Positions 27,835 to 38,874 of a stretch of DNA of 50,866 nt are shown piece after piece. A model generated the notes under the pieces. The model was not told where the DNA came from. It made no database searches and saw only the letters and a list, made by a program, of their open reading frames with translations. How positions within the stretch are numbered: position 1 is the first letter of the stretch; each line of letters starts with the position of its first letter. The DNA is from Desulfobulbus sp. GTDB taxonomy: Bacteria; Desulfobacterota; Desulfobulbia; Desulfobulbales; Desulfobulbaceae. The stretch lies in the NCBI RefSeq assembly GCF_030824455.1, contig NZ_JAVBXR010000014.1:1-50866 (forward strand), given 5' to 3'. A program made the translations under genes and the position numbers.

Positions 27835-27858
27835 CCTCCAATTGGTGCAAGAATGGTC

Positions 27859-27876
27859 GAATAGATTCGTCTATTC
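27859..27876 (+). promoter_or_regulatory. Perfect palindrome in the rubrerythrin leader
   Basis: GAATAGA, TTCG, TCTATTC: an 18-base inverted repeat placed 24 bases downstream of the proposed -10. It could be an operator for a dimeric repressor or a UUCG-capped RNA hairpin in the 5' leader. Confidence 0.45.
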
Positions 27877-27972
27877 AATGGATTAAGAGGAAAGGCTGAT
27901 TTTTGAGGACAATGCTTTTTATGCGTTGCTTCAAAGAGAGGCGACAATCAATTAAAGAACAGGAGAAAAGCC

Positions 27973-28473
27973 ATGCCCACAACAAAAGACAATCTCAAAG
28001 AAGCCTTTGCCGGTGAAAGTCAGGCCAATCAGAAATATCGGGCTTTTGCCAAAAAAGCGGAAAAGGACGGATTCGCCAACATCGCCAAATTATTCCGGAC
28101 CACGGCCGAAGCGGAGCGCATCCACGCCGAAGGCCACCTCAAAGCCTTGGATATGATTGCCACCACGGCGGAAAATCTTCAGGCCGCCATCGACGGGGAA
28201 ACCTACGAGTTTACCGAGATGTATCCGCCGATGGTTGAATTGGCTGTCGCCGATGGACATAAGGCAAAAACCATGTTTAAATTTGCCGTCGACGCTGAGG
28301 CGGTGCATGCTAAAATCTACGCTCAGGCGCTTGAAGCGGTAAAAAAAGGCGTTGATCTTGATGTCAGTGAATTTTATCTATGTTCGGTATGCGGCTATAT
28401 CGAGTTGGGTTCCGCTCCGGAAAAATGTCCGGTGTGCGGCGCGAAAAAGACTATTTTTGAGAAATTCGCGTAA
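27973..28473 (+). CDS. Rubrerythrin
   Basis: A 166-residue peroxide-reducing protein. The N-terminal ferritin-like di-iron domain shows AFAGESQANQKYRAFAKKA, with ligand Glu/His residues in EAERIHAEGH and DAEAVHAKIY. The C-terminal rubredoxin domain has CSVCGYIELGSAPEKCPVCG. It is shorter than classical 190-residue rubrerythrins, in line with the compact type common in anaerobes. It reduces H2O2 with electrons from NAD(P)H through rubredoxin-type donors. AGGAG precedes the ATG. It has its own promoter-like site and a strong 3' hairpin. Confidence 0.95.
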   Translation: MPTTKDNLKEAFAGESQANQKYRAFAKKAEKDGFANIAKLFRTTAEAERIHAEGHLKALDMIATTAENLQAAIDGETYEFTEMYPPMVELAVADGHKAKTMFKFAVDAEAVHAKIYAQALEAVKKGVDLDVSEFYLCSVCGYIELGSAPEKCPVCGAKKTIFEKFA

Positions 28474-28488
28474 TTATCCGCCAAGTTC

Positions 28489-28600
28489 AGCGGCAAGGCC
28501 GCTTTAAGGATCTCCGTGAAGTAAATCAGTGACACACCACGGAGAGACGGCAGACATCTAACCCCGCAACATGTGTTTGTTGCGGGGTTAGCGTGTTTTG
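28489..28600 (+). terminator. Rubrerythrin 3' hairpins including a terminator
   Basis: Three stem-loops follow the stop codon: AGCGGC/GCCGCT (28489-28503), CTCCGTG/CACGGAG (28512-28518, 28538-28544) and a perfect 14-bp stem CTAACCCCGCAACA/TGTTGCGGGGTTAG (28558-28591) followed by CGTGTTTTG. The last is the best terminator candidate. The remaining bases to 28772 contain no recognised gene. Confidence 0.65.
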
Positions 28601-28772
28601 TTGAAAGGAAAAACGCGTTGGTTTTGGGGCGCAAAAGCCGATCCCATTCTTTCCACAGCAATAACGCTTTCCTCGAGTGCGCGATTGTGCGACACTGCAT
28701 AGAAGTAGGTGACGGAGGTTGACCTTTTCATAGCGCGTCGTTTTTAACCTTTCAATTTGGCTTGAAAAATCT

Positions 28773-29828
28773 ATGGGATCGAAGATTCTTATCGCAGACG
28801 ACGACACCATGGTTCGTCTTGCAATCCAAAAAATCCTCAGTTTGTTTGATCACGAGGTGGTTGCCGTGGAATCCGGGCGGCAGGTTCTGGAACGGGTTTC
28901 CGATGAATTTGACGTCATCGTGCTCGATATCAATATGCCTGATATGGATGGTTTCGAAACATTGGCGCGGTTGAACCAGCAACGGGTCGATATTCCGGTC
29001 CTGTTTCTTACCGGAGCAGGTTCCATGGATTACGCGGTAAAGGCCATCAATCTGGGCGCATACGATTTTTTGACCAAACCTATTGCGGATATTGAACTGT
29101 TTCACGCCAAGATTAAGCAGGCGGCGGAAAAACGGCGTTTTCTTCTTCAAGAAAAAGCCTATAAAAAGGATTTGGAGCGAGAGGTTCAGGCAAAAACCCG
29201 AGAGTTGGCGGAGAAAAATGTTTTGCTTGAGCAGTACAGCAATCACCTGGAGAACGCCACTGTTCAGATCATGTCCAGTCTGCAGGCGGCCATGGAGGAA
29301 AAAGACGGGTACACCGCCGGCCACACCCGGAGAGTGACGGAATTATCGGTGTTGCTGGGCGAGGCCGCCATGATCGGCAGCGACGATATGCTTGTTCTTC
29401 GCCGGGCTTCACAGTTCCACGATATCGGCAAATTGGTGATCGACCTCTCCTGCATTCAAAAACCCGGAGCCCTGACTCCGGAAGAGTGGTCGTTGATTAA
29501 AAAACACCCGGAGGTGGGGGCCAGCATCATCGAGCCCCTAAGCTTTATGGACCGGGAGCGCGACATCATCCGTCATCACCACGAAAAGCTCGACGGGTCG
29601 GGCTATCCGGACGGCATCGGCGGCAATGAGTTGGACACGCTGACCCGGATCATCACCATTGCCGACAGTTACGACGCCATGACCTCACGACGCAATTATC
29701 GTAAAAATCTCACCAGCCCCGAAGCAGTGGGCGAACTCCGTCGTTGCGCAGGCAGCCAGTTTGATGCGGAGTTGGTTGAAATCTTTGCAGGGGTTGTTCT
29801 TTCCACCTGTTCGCGGTATAAACAGTAG
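28773..29828 (+). CDS. Response regulator with HD-GYP domain (c-di-GMP phosphodiesterase)
   Basis: A 351-residue protein. A receiver domain (1-120) has the phospho-acceptor Asp52 in VIVLDINMPDMDG and an acidic DDD at 9-11. A helical linker (about 121-165) follows, then the HD-GYP domain with HDIGK at 216-220, the HHH cluster at 268-270 and the GYP signature at 277-279 (DGSGYPDGIGG). Metal and substrate motifs are complete, so it probably degrades cyclic di-GMP when phosphorylated. No kinase lies adjacent; the hybrid kinase at the left end is a possible but unsupported partner. Confidence 0.93.
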   Translation: MGSKILIADDDTMVRLAIQKILSLFDHEVVAVESGRQVLERVSDEFDVIVLDINMPDMDGFETLARLNQQRVDIPVLFLTGAGSMDYAVKAINLGAYDFLTKPIADIELFHAKIKQAAEKRRFLLQEKAYKKDLEREVQAKTRELAEKNVLLEQYSNHLENATVQIMSSLQAAMEEKDGYTAGHTRRVTELSVLLGEAAMIGSDDMLVLRRASQFHDIGKLVIDLSCIQKPGALTPEEWSLIKKHPEVGASIIEPLSFMDRERDIIRHHHEKLDGSGYPDGIGGNELDTLTRIITIADSYDAMTSRRNYRKNLTSPEAVGELRRCAGSQFDAELVEIFAGVVLSTCSRYKQ

Positions 29829-29883
29829 CTGTTTTTTAATGAACAACCGCACCTGTCCCTTTTGTTTTTTCCTTTGATCAGCC

Positions 29884-30171
29884 ATGAAAATTACTCGAGA
29901 AGAAGTGCAGCACGTGGCCAAACTGGCCCGGCTTGATCTGACCGCCGCCGAGGTTGACCGCATGACCGGACAACTCGACGCCATCCTCTCCTATGTGGCC
30001 AAACTCGACGAGTTGGACGTCACCGGCGTGGCCGTCACTACGCATACCCAACAGGTGGTCAACGCCTTTCGCGAAGACGAGGCGCGCCCGTCGTTGCCCC
30101 GTGAGCTTGCCCTGGCAAATGGACCGGAACAAAACGGCGAATCTTTTGTGGTTCCCCGGGTCATCGGCTGA
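29884..30171 (+). CDS. gatC: Asp/Glu-tRNA amidotransferase subunit C
   Basis: A 95-residue protein of typical GatC length, beginning MKITREEVQHVAKLARLDLT and ending with the SFVVPRVIG tail that wraps the A subunit. It stabilises GatA in the complex that converts Glu-tRNA(Gln) or Asp-tRNA(Asn) to the amide. gatA follows after 49 bases. No strong Shine-Dalgarno site is seen. Confidence 0.95.
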   Translation: MKITREEVQHVAKLARLDLTAAEVDRMTGQLDAILSYVAKLDELDVTGVAVTTHTQQVVNAFREDEARPSLPRELALANGPEQNGESFVVPRVIG

Positions 30172-30220
30172 TCCATCGGCCCGGCTTTTTCTCTCTCTCT
30201 TACACCCCCCACAATAAAGC

Positions 30221-31681
30221 ATGGAACTGTACGCGTTAACCCTACATGAGGCCGCAAGCCTCCTGGAACAAGGCGAGGTGAGTTCGGTTGCCCTCACCGA
30301 ATCGGTGCTTGGCCGGATCGAGGCGGTGGAACCCAAGGTGCAGGCGTATCTAGCCTTGGATCAGGAAGGCGCGCTGCGCCAAGCCGAACAAGCCGATCTC
30401 AACAGGAAAAACGGCCAAGTCGGTCCGCTCTGCGGCATCCCTCTGGCGATCAAGGATGTGCTCTGCACCACCTCGATGCCCACCACCTGCGGCTCCCGGA
30501 TTCTGGAACACTTTATTGCCCCCTATAACGCCACGGTGGTCACCAAATTGGCGGACGCGGGATCAGTGCTCCTGGGCAAGTTGGCCATGGACGAGTTTGC
30601 CATGGGTTCGACCAGCGAAAACTGCGCCTTTCAGACGCCGCATAATCCCTGGAAATTGGGCTATGTGGCCGGAGGTTCCAGCGGCGGTTCCGCTGCTGCG
30701 GTGGCGGCTGATCAATGTTTTGCTTCGCTCGGTTCCGACACCGGCGGTTCAATCCGCCAACCCGCCTCGCTCTGCGGCACCGTGGGCATGAAACCAACCT
30801 ACGGCCGGGTGTCGCGCTATGGGCTGGTGGCTTTTGCCTCGTCGCTGGACCAGGTTGGGCCGCTGACCAAGGATGTCCGCGACTGCGCCCTGATGATGAA
30901 CGCCGTCAGCGGCTACGATCCGCATGACTCAACCTCGATTAAGTTGGAGGTTCCCGATTTTACCGCCGCCCTCCAGGACGGCCTGAAAGGGGTGCGAATT
31001 GGCATTCCCAAGGAGTATTTCGGCGAGGGTCTGGACTCTGAAGTTGACCGGACGGTGCGCGACGGCATAGCCATGCTCCAGGAGGCCGGGGCTGAGATGG
31101 TCGAAGTCACCCTGCCGCACACCGAGTATTGCGTGGCGGTCTACTATCTCATTGCTCCGGCCGAGGCCAGCTCCAACCTGGCCCGCTTCGACGGAGTTCG
31201 TTACGGCTACCGCGACCGCAGCGCCGATACGCTGATCGAGATGTACAACCGCTCGCGCTCCCAGGGATTTGGCGACGAGGTCAAACGGCGGATTCTGATC
31301 GGCACTTACGCCCTCTCGTCCGGTTACTACGACGCCTTTTACAAAAAGGCCTCCCAGGCGCGCACCTTGATCAAGGAGGATTTCGCCAAAGCCTTTGCGA
31401 GTTGCGACCTGATGGTTTCACCGGTCACCCCGACCCCGGCCTGGAAGATCGGCGACAAGGCGGACGACCCGTTGGCCCTGTATCTCTCCGACATCCTTAC
31501 CCTATCAGCCAACCTTGCCGGCATTCCCGGCATGTCGGTCCCGTGCGGATTCAACAACCAGGGTCTGCCGATCGGCATGCAGCTCCAGGCCGCCCATTTC
31601 AATGAGGAAATCCTCTTGCGCGCCGCCTACAACCTTGAACAACGCGCCGGCGTTGCAGGAAAAAAACCGGTTATCGCCTGA
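30221..31681 (+). CDS. gatA: Asp/Glu-tRNA amidotransferase subunit A
   Basis: A 486-residue amidase-signature protein that hydrolyses glutamine to supply ammonia for tRNA-dependent amidation. The Ser-cisSer-Lys triad is visible: Lys in [10 protein letters not shown], the signature [16 protein letters not shown], and [16 protein letters not shown]. Length is normal. The leader carries a pyrimidine tract (CTCTCTCT then CCCCCC) and no purine-rich ribosome-binding site. gatB is not next; hisC begins two bases after the stop. Confidence 0.97.
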   Translation: MELYALTLHEAASLLEQGEVSSVALTESVLGRIEAVEPKVQAYLALDQEGALRQAEQADLNRKNGQVGPLCGIPLAIKDVLCTTSMPTTCGSRILEHFIAPYNATVVTKLADAGSVLLGKLAMDEFAMGSTSENCAFQTPHNPWKLGYVAGGSSGGSAAAVAADQCFASLGSDTGGSIRQPASLCGTVGMKPTYGRVSRYGLVAFASSLDQVGPLTKDVRDCALMMNAVSGYDPHDSTSIKLEVPDFTAALQDGLKGVRIGIPKEYFGEGLDSEVDRTVRDGIAMLQEAGAEMVEVTLPHTEYCVAVYYLIAPAEASSNLARFDGVRYGYRDRSADTLIEMYNRSRSQGFGDEVKRRILIGTYALSSGYYDAFYKKASQARTLIKEDFAKAFASCDLMVSPVTPTPAWKIGDKADDPLALYLSDILTLSANLAGIPGMSVPCGFNNQGLPIGMQLQAAHFNEEILLRAAYNLEQRAGVAGKKPVIA

Positions 31682-31683
31682 TT

Positions 31684-32796
31684 ATGCAACTTCCAGTTCC
31701 CCAACACATTGCAGCCATTGTCCCCTATCCTCCCGGCAAACCCATGGATGAACTGGAGCGCGAGTATGGGGTGACCAACGCCATTAAACTGGCCTCCAAC
31801 GAAAATCCCTGGGGCCCCTCGCCCAAGGCGGTTGCCGCCATTGGCGCCATGTTGCACAATCTGCACCGTTATCCCGACGGTTCCAGCTATTCTCTCACCG
31901 AGGCCGTGGCCGGTTGGATTGGCTCGGAGGCTTCGGAGATCGTGCTTGGCAACGGTTCCAACGAGGTGATTGAGTTCCTGGTCAAAGCCTTTGTCGGCAC
32001 TGGCGATGCGGTCATCACCAGCCACCCCTCCTTTCTTATGTACCAGAAGTTCGTCCAGGTGCGCGGCGGCGAGAATGTTGTGATTCCCCTGAAGGCGATG
32101 GACCACGACCTGGAGGCCATCGCAGCTGCGGTCACCGAGCGCACCCGCTTGATCTTCATCGACAATCCGAACAATCCCACCGGAACCTTGATCGCCAAGG
32201 AGGCTTTTGATCGCTTTTTGGCGGGCCTGCCGCAATCGGTGATTGTGGTGGTTGACGAGGCCTATGTCGACTTTGTCGAACCGGCCCAGCGCATCGACAT
32301 CCTGGGGTATATCCAAAGGCCGGAGAATATCCCGGCGGTGGTCAGCCTGCGCACCTTTTCCAAGGCCTTTGGCTTGGCTGGCTTGCGGGTCGGTTTTGGG
32401 GTCATGCACCGCGAGGTCGCCTCCCTGCTGCACCGGGTGCGGCAGCCGTTTAACGTTAACCTGCCCGCCCAGGCAGGCGCGCTGGCCGCCTTAGGCGACA
32501 CGGATCATTACGACCGCACCCTGCGCGGCACCGCCGAGGGGCGGTCTTGGCTGAGCGAGGCAGTGGCCAAGCTAGGGTGCGTTCCTTATCCTTCGCACAC
32601 CAATTTTTTTCTGATCGACGTCAAGGGCGACGCCACCAAACTGTACGAGGCCATGCTCTACAAAGGGGTGATTGTCCGCTCCATGAAAGCCTATGGGTAT
32701 CCGGATTTCATTCGCATCACCGTGGGCACGGCCGAGGAAAACCAGCGTTTTGTGACCGCCCTGGCCGAGTGTCTGCAGGATCTGGCCTATGTGTAA
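31684..32796 (+). CDS. hisC: Histidinol-phosphate aminotransferase
   Basis: A 370-residue PLP-dependent class I/II aminotransferase. Seen: the substrate-side KLASNENPWGPSPKA, the PLP-contact DNPNNPTGTL, DEAYVDF, and the PLP lysine in RTFSKAFGLAGLRVGFG. It converts imidazole-acetol phosphate to histidinol phosphate in histidine synthesis; a side role with aromatic amino acids is possible. It lies two bases after gatA and overlaps cmk by eight bases. Confidence 0.93.
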   Translation: MQLPVPQHIAAIVPYPPGKPMDELEREYGVTNAIKLASNENPWGPSPKAVAAIGAMLHNLHRYPDGSSYSLTEAVAGWIGSEASEIVLGNGSNEVIEFLVKAFVGTGDAVITSHPSFLMYQKFVQVRGGENVVIPLKAMDHDLEAIAAAVTERTRLIFIDNPNNPTGTLIAKEAFDRFLAGLPQSVIVVVDEAYVDFVEPAQRIDILGYIQRPENIPAVVSLRTFSKAFGLAGLRVGFGVMHREVASLLHRVRQPFNVNLPAQAGALAALGDTDHYDRTLRGTAEGRSWLSEAVAKLGCVPYPSHTNFFLIDVKGDATKLYEAMLYKGVIVRSMKAYGYPDFIRITVGTAEENQRFVTALAECLQDLAYV

Positions 32797-33472
32797 AGGC
32801 CTGCGCATCGTCACCATCGACGGCCCTTCCGGAGGCGGCAAATCCACCGTGTCGCGGGCGCTGGCCGCCAGATTGCATTTCACCTACCTCGACACCGGGG
32901 CGATGTACCGCGCCGTGGCCTATCAGTGTCGGGAAAAGGGGGTGGAGTTGGCCAACAGCGAACAACTGGCCGCCTTGCTGCAGACGATCCAGATTGAACT
33001 GTTGCCGCCAGCGGCCGGCGAAGATGACGTCCGAGTGTTGATCGACGGCAAAGAGGTGGGAGCGCTTTTGCGGACTCAGGAGATGGGCCTGCTGGCTTCG
33101 CAGGTTTCGGCCCTGCCGCTGGTGCGGAAAACCCTGACCCGACTACAGCAAAAAATAGGCGAGAGCGGTCGGATTGTTGCCGAGGGCCGCGACACCGGCA
33201 CCGTGGTTTTCCCCCAGGCGGCCTGGAAATTTTTCCTCGACGCCAGCCCCGAGATTCGGGCGCATCGCCGGGCGGAGCAACTGCGCGGGAAAGGGGAAGA
33301 GGTGGATGAACAACAACTGCTGGCCCAGATTGTCAAACGGGACAAGGACGACCGCGAGCGGACCATTGCCCCGCTCAAGGCCGCGCCCGACGCCCTGACC
33401 ATTGATTCCACCGGTTTGCCGGTGGAGGAGGTGGTGCGTTTGATGCACGAAAAAATTCTCGCCTCCTTTTGA
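32789..33472 (+). CDS. cmk: Cytidylate kinase
   Basis: A 227-residue P-loop kinase that phosphorylates CMP/dCMP. Walker A is IDGPSGGGKSTVSRALA; the CMP-binding DTGAMYRA and the lid with RGRDTGTV-like 'AEGRDTGTVVFPQA' are both present. Its ATG overlaps the last codons of hisC (ATGTGTAA). A 9-bp hairpin spans its stop codon. Confidence 0.95.
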   Translation: MCKGLRIVTIDGPSGGGKSTVSRALAARLHFTYLDTGAMYRAVAYQCREKGVELANSEQLAALLQTIQIELLPPAAGEDDVRVLIDGKEVGALLRTQEMGLLASQVSALPLVRKTLTRLQQKIGESGRIVAEGRDTGTVVFPQAAWKFFLDASPEIRAHRRAEQLRGKGEEVDEQQLLAQIVKRDKDDRERTIAPLKAAPDALTIDSTGLPVEEVVRLMHEKILASF

Positions 33473-33486
33473 AATAAGGAGGCGAG
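33458..33486 (+). other. Hairpin across the cmk stop codon
   Basis: CTCGCCTCC (33458-33466) pairs perfectly with GGAGGCGAG (33478-33486) around an 11-base loop that includes the TGA stop. There is no T-run after it, so it is not a canonical terminator; it may protect the mRNA end or act with Rho. Confidence 0.5.
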
Positions 33487-33748
33487 CTCAACACCATTGG
33501 TTGCCGTCACTGCAACCGTCTTGCACACGGCCTGCGTTCGAAGGGCTTTGCAGTCGTTACATTTCCTGCCTTGTCGTGATCAGGTTCCCCTTCTTGCCCT
33601 CTTGCCTCGTCCCCACAAACTGGGTGTCCTTTGCTTTGAGGATCAAAATCCCTCAAGCGATTTCGCTGTTATCGTCCATCGAGAAGTGTCCACAGAGCAT
33701 ATAACGGCGTGGACACGACCCTCTTGTAGTGGAAAGAGGGGGAAGATA
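33487..33748. other. Intergenic region between cmk and dapL with serial hairpins
   Basis: About 260 bases between convergent genes and without a credible gene. It holds three inverted repeats: TTGAGG/CCTCAA (33636-33656), GTGTCCAC/GTGGACAC (33686-33693, 33709-33716) and CCCTCTT/AAGAGGG (33719-33725, 33734-33740). None has a T-run on either side. It could be a bidirectional transcription end or a structured RNA. Confidence 0.45.
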
Positions 33749-34972
33749 TTATCCCAAAGCCTCGCGAATCCGGCCCATGGCCTTGACCACATTGGCCTCG
33801 GAATTAAACGCCGAGAGCCGGATATAGCCCTGACCGCACTTGCCGAAACCCGCCCCAGGCGTGCAGACGACGCCTGCCTTGTTCAAGAGCAGATCAAAAA
33901 ATTCCCAGGAATCGCGCTGGCCCTCGATCCAGACGTAGGGGGCGTTGTCGCCGCCGACATAGGAGTAGCCCAGTTCGGAAACCGCCTTGCCGATGATCTT
34001 GGCGTTGGCCAGATAGCCGTCGATCAGGGCGGTGCACTGGGCCTTGCCCTCGGGCGAGTAGACCGCCTCGGCCGCGCGCTGCACCGGATAGGAGACGCCG
34101 TTGAATTTGGTGCAATGCCGTCGGTTCCACAACGGGTGGATGGCCTGCTTGTTGCCTTGGGCGTCAAAGGCCATACACTCCTTGGGCACCACCGTGTAGG
34201 CGCAGCGGGTTCCGGTGAAGCCGGCGCTTTTGGAATAGCTGCGGAACTCGATCGCCACTTCGCGGGCGCCTTCAATCTCAAAAATGGAGTGCGGCAGCGC
34301 TGGATCGCGGATAAAGGCCTCATAGGCGGCGTCAAACAGGATCAGCGCCTTGCTGTCGCGGGCAAAATCAACCCAGACCTTGAGTTGCTCTTTGGTGATG
34401 GTCGAACCGGTGGGGTTGTTGGGGAAGCAGAGGTAGATCAGGTCCACCGGCTCCTTGGGCAGGTCGGGGACGTAGTTGTTGGCCTTGGTCGATTCGAGAT
34501 ACACCAGCCCTTCAAAGCGGCCGTCCTTGAACGCGCCGGTGCGGCCGGCCATGACGTTGGTGTCGAGGTACACCGGGTAGACCGGATCAGGAATGGCGAT
34601 TTTGGCGTCGGTTGCAAACAGTTCCTGAATGTTGCCGGTGTCGCACTTGGCGCCGTCGGAAACAAAGACTTCGTCGGCCTGGATGTCGGCGCCGCGCGCC
34701 TGGAAATCATGCGTCGCTATCGCCTGGCGAAGAAAATCATACCCCTGCTCGGGACCGTAGCCGCGAAAGCCGCTGGTGGTCGCCATCTCGTCCACCGCCT
34801 TGTGAAAGGCGGCGATGCAGGCCTCGGGCAGCGGGTTGGTGACGTCGCCGATGCCCAGCTTGATCACCTCGCGCTCTGGGTTTCCGGCCTGGAAAGCGGC
34901 CACGCGTTTGGCGATGTCGGAAAAAAGGTAGGATGCCTGCAGTTTGAGATAATGCTCGTTCACTTTCAACAT
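33749..34972 (-). CDS. dapL: LL-diaminopimelate aminotransferase
   Basis: A 407-residue PLP aminotransferase that converts tetrahydrodipicolinate directly to LL-diaminopimelate for lysine and peptidoglycan. The start [20 protein letters not shown] is highly characteristic of DapL; the PLP lysine is in [14 protein letters not shown], and [12 protein letters not shown] is the cofactor-side motif. The ATG at 34972 has AAGGG seven bases upstream; a TTG five codons earlier was rejected. It is the last gene of the pyrG-kdsA-kdsC-lptC set, 44 bases after lptC. Confidence 0.95.
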   Translation of the reverse strand: MLKVNEHYLKLQASYLFSDIAKRVAAFQAGNPEREVIKLGIGDVTNPLPEACIAAFHKAVDEMATTSGFRGYGPEQGYDFLRQAIATHDFQARGADIQADEVFVSDGAKCDTGNIQELFATDAKIAIPDPVYPVYLDTNVMAGRTGAFKDGRFEGLVYLESTKANNYVPDLPKEPVDLIYLCFPNNPTGSTITKEQLKVWVDFARDSKALILFDAAYEAFIRDPALPHSIFEIEGAREVAIEFRSYSKSAGFTGTRCAYTVVPKECMAFDAQGNKQAIHPLWNRRHCTKFNGVSYPVQRAAEAVYSPEGKAQCTALIDGYLANAKIIGKAVSELGYSYVGGDNAPYVWIEGQRDSWEFFDLLLNKAGVVCTPGAGFGKCGQGYIRLSAFNSEANVVKAMGRIREALG

Positions 34973-35016
34973 GACGAATCCCTTCAATGTGAAATCCCGC
35001 CGGCGTCCGGAAGGAG

Positions 35017-35586
35017 TTAGAGGTTAACCTTAACCCGATTGGTGAAATCAAAACCCTCAGTGGAAAAATCATAGTCCATGCGGCCGGCGTTCAGTTTCAT
35101 GTCCGGCGCCTGGATAAAGACCTTGCCCGGACTGACCAGCATCTTGCTGGCGTCGTCGTATTCCAACCGTTCGGACAGCATGACTTGGTTTTGGGTTGGT
35201 TTGACGACCTTGACATGATCGGTGAGCACCAAATGCCGTTTGTCGATGAGATAGGTTCCCTTGCGGCTCTCGATATTGATCGGTTCTTTCTCTGTGCCGA
35301 TGTACATGGCGCTGACCTGTTCCATCTCGATTTCATGGTCCTGTTCGCCGGTGTAGGCGCGCTCGGCGTCGATCTGCCATTCTTCCATGCCATTGGTGGT
35401 CATGGTGATGGCCACTGAATCCATGACGAAATTCTGCATCGGCGACTCGTCCTGCGGTTGAGCCAGCTTTGGATTGTAGCCGCCCCTGGGCGCGAGAAAG
35501 GCGCTGACTGAGGGCTGCCACAGGGGGCTGGTTGCAAAGAGCAACAACGGCAGCATCCACAACAGATTGCGGGGATTGTTGATCAT
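35017..35586 (-). CDS. lptC: LPS-export protein LptC
   Basis: A 189-residue inner-membrane-anchored periplasmic protein. One N-terminal membrane segment (about 7-25, [17 protein letters not shown]) is followed by a beta-strand-rich LptC domain ([40 protein letters not shown]). It receives lipopolysaccharide from the LptBFG transporter and hands it to LptA. Its ATG overlaps the kdsC stop by four bases. lptA and lptB, its usual neighbours, are absent; dapL follows instead. Confidence 0.85.
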   Translation of the reverse strand: MINNPRNLLWMLPLLLFATSPLWQPSVSAFLAPRGGYNPKLAQPQDESPMQNFVMDSVAITMTTNGMEEWQIDAERAYTGEQDHEIEMEQVSAMYIGTEKEPINIESRKGTYLIDKRHLVLTDHVKVVKPTQNQVMLSERLEYDDASKMLVSPGKVFIQAPDMKLNAGRMDYDFSTEGFDFTNRVKVNL

Positions 35587-36224
35587 CGGTCGAACTGGGC
35601 CCGCATGCGTTCCAGGTTGCCCTGCGCCTCAAGGATGAGATCGCAGACCTCGCGGACCGCTCCCCGGCCGCCGCTGCGTTCGGCGACATAGTGGACCCGC
35701 TGGCAAATCTCGGCCACGGCGTTGACGGGTGCTGCGGCAAAACCAACCCGGTTGAGAATCGGCAGATCGATCAGATCATCGCCCATGTAGGCCGTCTGCG
35801 GCGGCCGCAGGCCGGTTTGTTTGAGGATGGCTTCAAAGGCGGTCAGTTTGTCCCCTTGCCCCTGAAAGACGTGGGCCAGGCGCAGATCCTTGGCGCGTCG
35901 CTCCACGGCCTCGGAACTGCGGGCGGTGACGACGCCGACCGCCACCCCGCTTTCCTGCAGGAGCCTGATGCCAAGGCCGTCCTGGGTGTTGAAACTCTTG
36001 GTCTCCACGCCGCCTGCGCCATAGGTGATGCTGCCGTCAGTGAGCACGCCGTCGACGTCGAGCAACAGCAGCTTGACCTGCCGTGCCTGCGCCAGTGCCG
36101 CCTTCCAGACCTCGCTTCGTTCCAGCGGCCGGTTGCGGGCCATGGCTCGGTTACGCAGAGCCTCAGTCAATTCGCAGTCCGTGGGATAGGCGCCGCCTTC
36201 CAGGCCGCAGGTGTTGTTAGGCAT
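35583..36224 (-). CDS. kdsC: 3-deoxy-D-manno-octulosonate 8-phosphate phosphatase
   Basis: A 213-residue HAD-family phosphatase that dephosphorylates KDO 8-phosphate. The nucleophile motif is [16 protein letters not shown] (about 53-68), then FNTQDGLGI typical of KdsC, VVTARSS (motif II) and [12 protein letters not shown] (motif IV). A non-conserved N-terminal extension of about 45 residues precedes the domain. The ATG overlaps the kdsA stop by eight bases, and a start further in cannot be excluded. Confidence 0.92.
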   Translation of the reverse strand: MPNNTCGLEGGAYPTDCELTEALRNRAMARNRPLERSEVWKAALAQARQVKLLLLDVDGVLTDGSITYGAGGVETKSFNTQDGLGIRLLQESGVAVGVVTARSSEAVERRAKDLRLAHVFQGQGDKLTAFEAILKQTGLRPPQTAYMGDDLIDLPILNRVGFAAAPVNAVAEICQRVHYVAERSGGRGAVREVCDLILEAQGNLERMRAQFDR

Positions 36225-37065
36225 CGATCACCCCGGCTACGGCCTGTCGCACCGCCAGCAATTGCCTGAGCAGGGGTTCGACCGCATCAAGCGGCAAAGA
36301 GTTGGGGCCGTCGCACAGGGCCTTGGCCGGGTCGGGATGGACCTCGATGAACAGGCCGTCGATGCCGACCGCCATGGCGGCCCGGGCAAGGGCGGGAATG
36401 AATTCGCGCTGCCCGCCGGAACTGCCGCCGGCGCCGCCGGGCAGCTGCACCGAATGGGTGGCGTCAAAGACCACCGGGTAGCCGAAGGAGCGCATCACCT
36501 GCAGGGAGCGCATGTCCACCACCAGATTGTTGTAGCCGAAACTGGCCCCGCGTTCGGTGAGCAGGATCTTCTCGGTCCCCGCGCCGCGCAATTTGTTGAC
36601 CGCATGCTCCATGTCCCAAGGCGAGACAAACTGGCCCTTCTTGACGTTGACCACCTTGCCGGTGCGGGCGGCGGCCGCCAGGAGATCGGTCTGGCGACAG
36701 AGAAAGGCCGGAATCTGGAGGATGTCGAGGTAGTCGGCGGCCATTTCGGCCTGGGCTGGTTCGTGAATGTCGGACACCACCGGCACCCCGACCTCTTCCC
36801 GCAGGCGTCCGAGAATGCGCAGCCCCTTTTCCGCACCGGGTCCGCGGAAGGAGGTGAGCGAGGTGCGGTTGGCCTTGTCAAAGGAGGCCTTGAACACGTA
36901 GGAGACGCCGAGTCGGGCGGCAATGGCCTTCATCTCCCGGGCGATTTCCCAGGCCAGCTCGCCGCTTTCAAGCACGCAGGGGCCGGCCATGAGCAGCAGC
37001 GGCGCTCCCGGTCCGATGGTGATTGGCCCGGAAGGGGTGGGTTGGAGGACAACGGTGTTGATCAT
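36217..37065 (-). CDS. kdsA: KDO 8-phosphate synthase
   Basis: A 282-residue TIM-barrel enzyme joining phosphoenolpyruvate and arabinose 5-phosphate to KDO 8-phosphate for lipid A-core. Seen: [44 protein letters not shown] and [11 protein letters not shown], which together define the family. The ATG at 37065, one base from the pyrG stop and with AAGG six bases before it, was preferred to an in-frame Met inside pyrG. Confidence 0.96.
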   Translation of the reverse strand: MINTVVLQPTPSGPITIGPGAPLLLMAGPCVLESGELAWEIAREMKAIAARLGVSYVFKASFDKANRTSLTSFRGPGAEKGLRILGRLREEVGVPVVSDIHEPAQAEMAADYLDILQIPAFLCRQTDLLAAAARTGKVVNVKKGQFVSPWDMEHAVNKLRGAGTEKILLTERGASFGYNNLVVDMRSLQVMRSFGYPVVFDATHSVQLPGGAGGSSGGQREFIPALARAAMAVGIDGLFIEVHPDPAKALCDGPNSLPLDAVEPLLRQLLAVRQAVAGVIDA

Positions 37066-37066
37066 C

Positions 37067-38827
<1,761 letters not shown>

Positions 38828-38874
38828 GTCCGGGAGACCGGAAAATGCACAACAAAAACGCTTGATTTTACGTG

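Noticed and set aside
33497..35020. A 507-codon open frame on the plus strand across dapL
   Set aside because: It lies opposite dapL, whose sequence shows clear aminotransferase motifs. The frame is a by-product of GC-rich codon use and has no recognisable domain or start signal.
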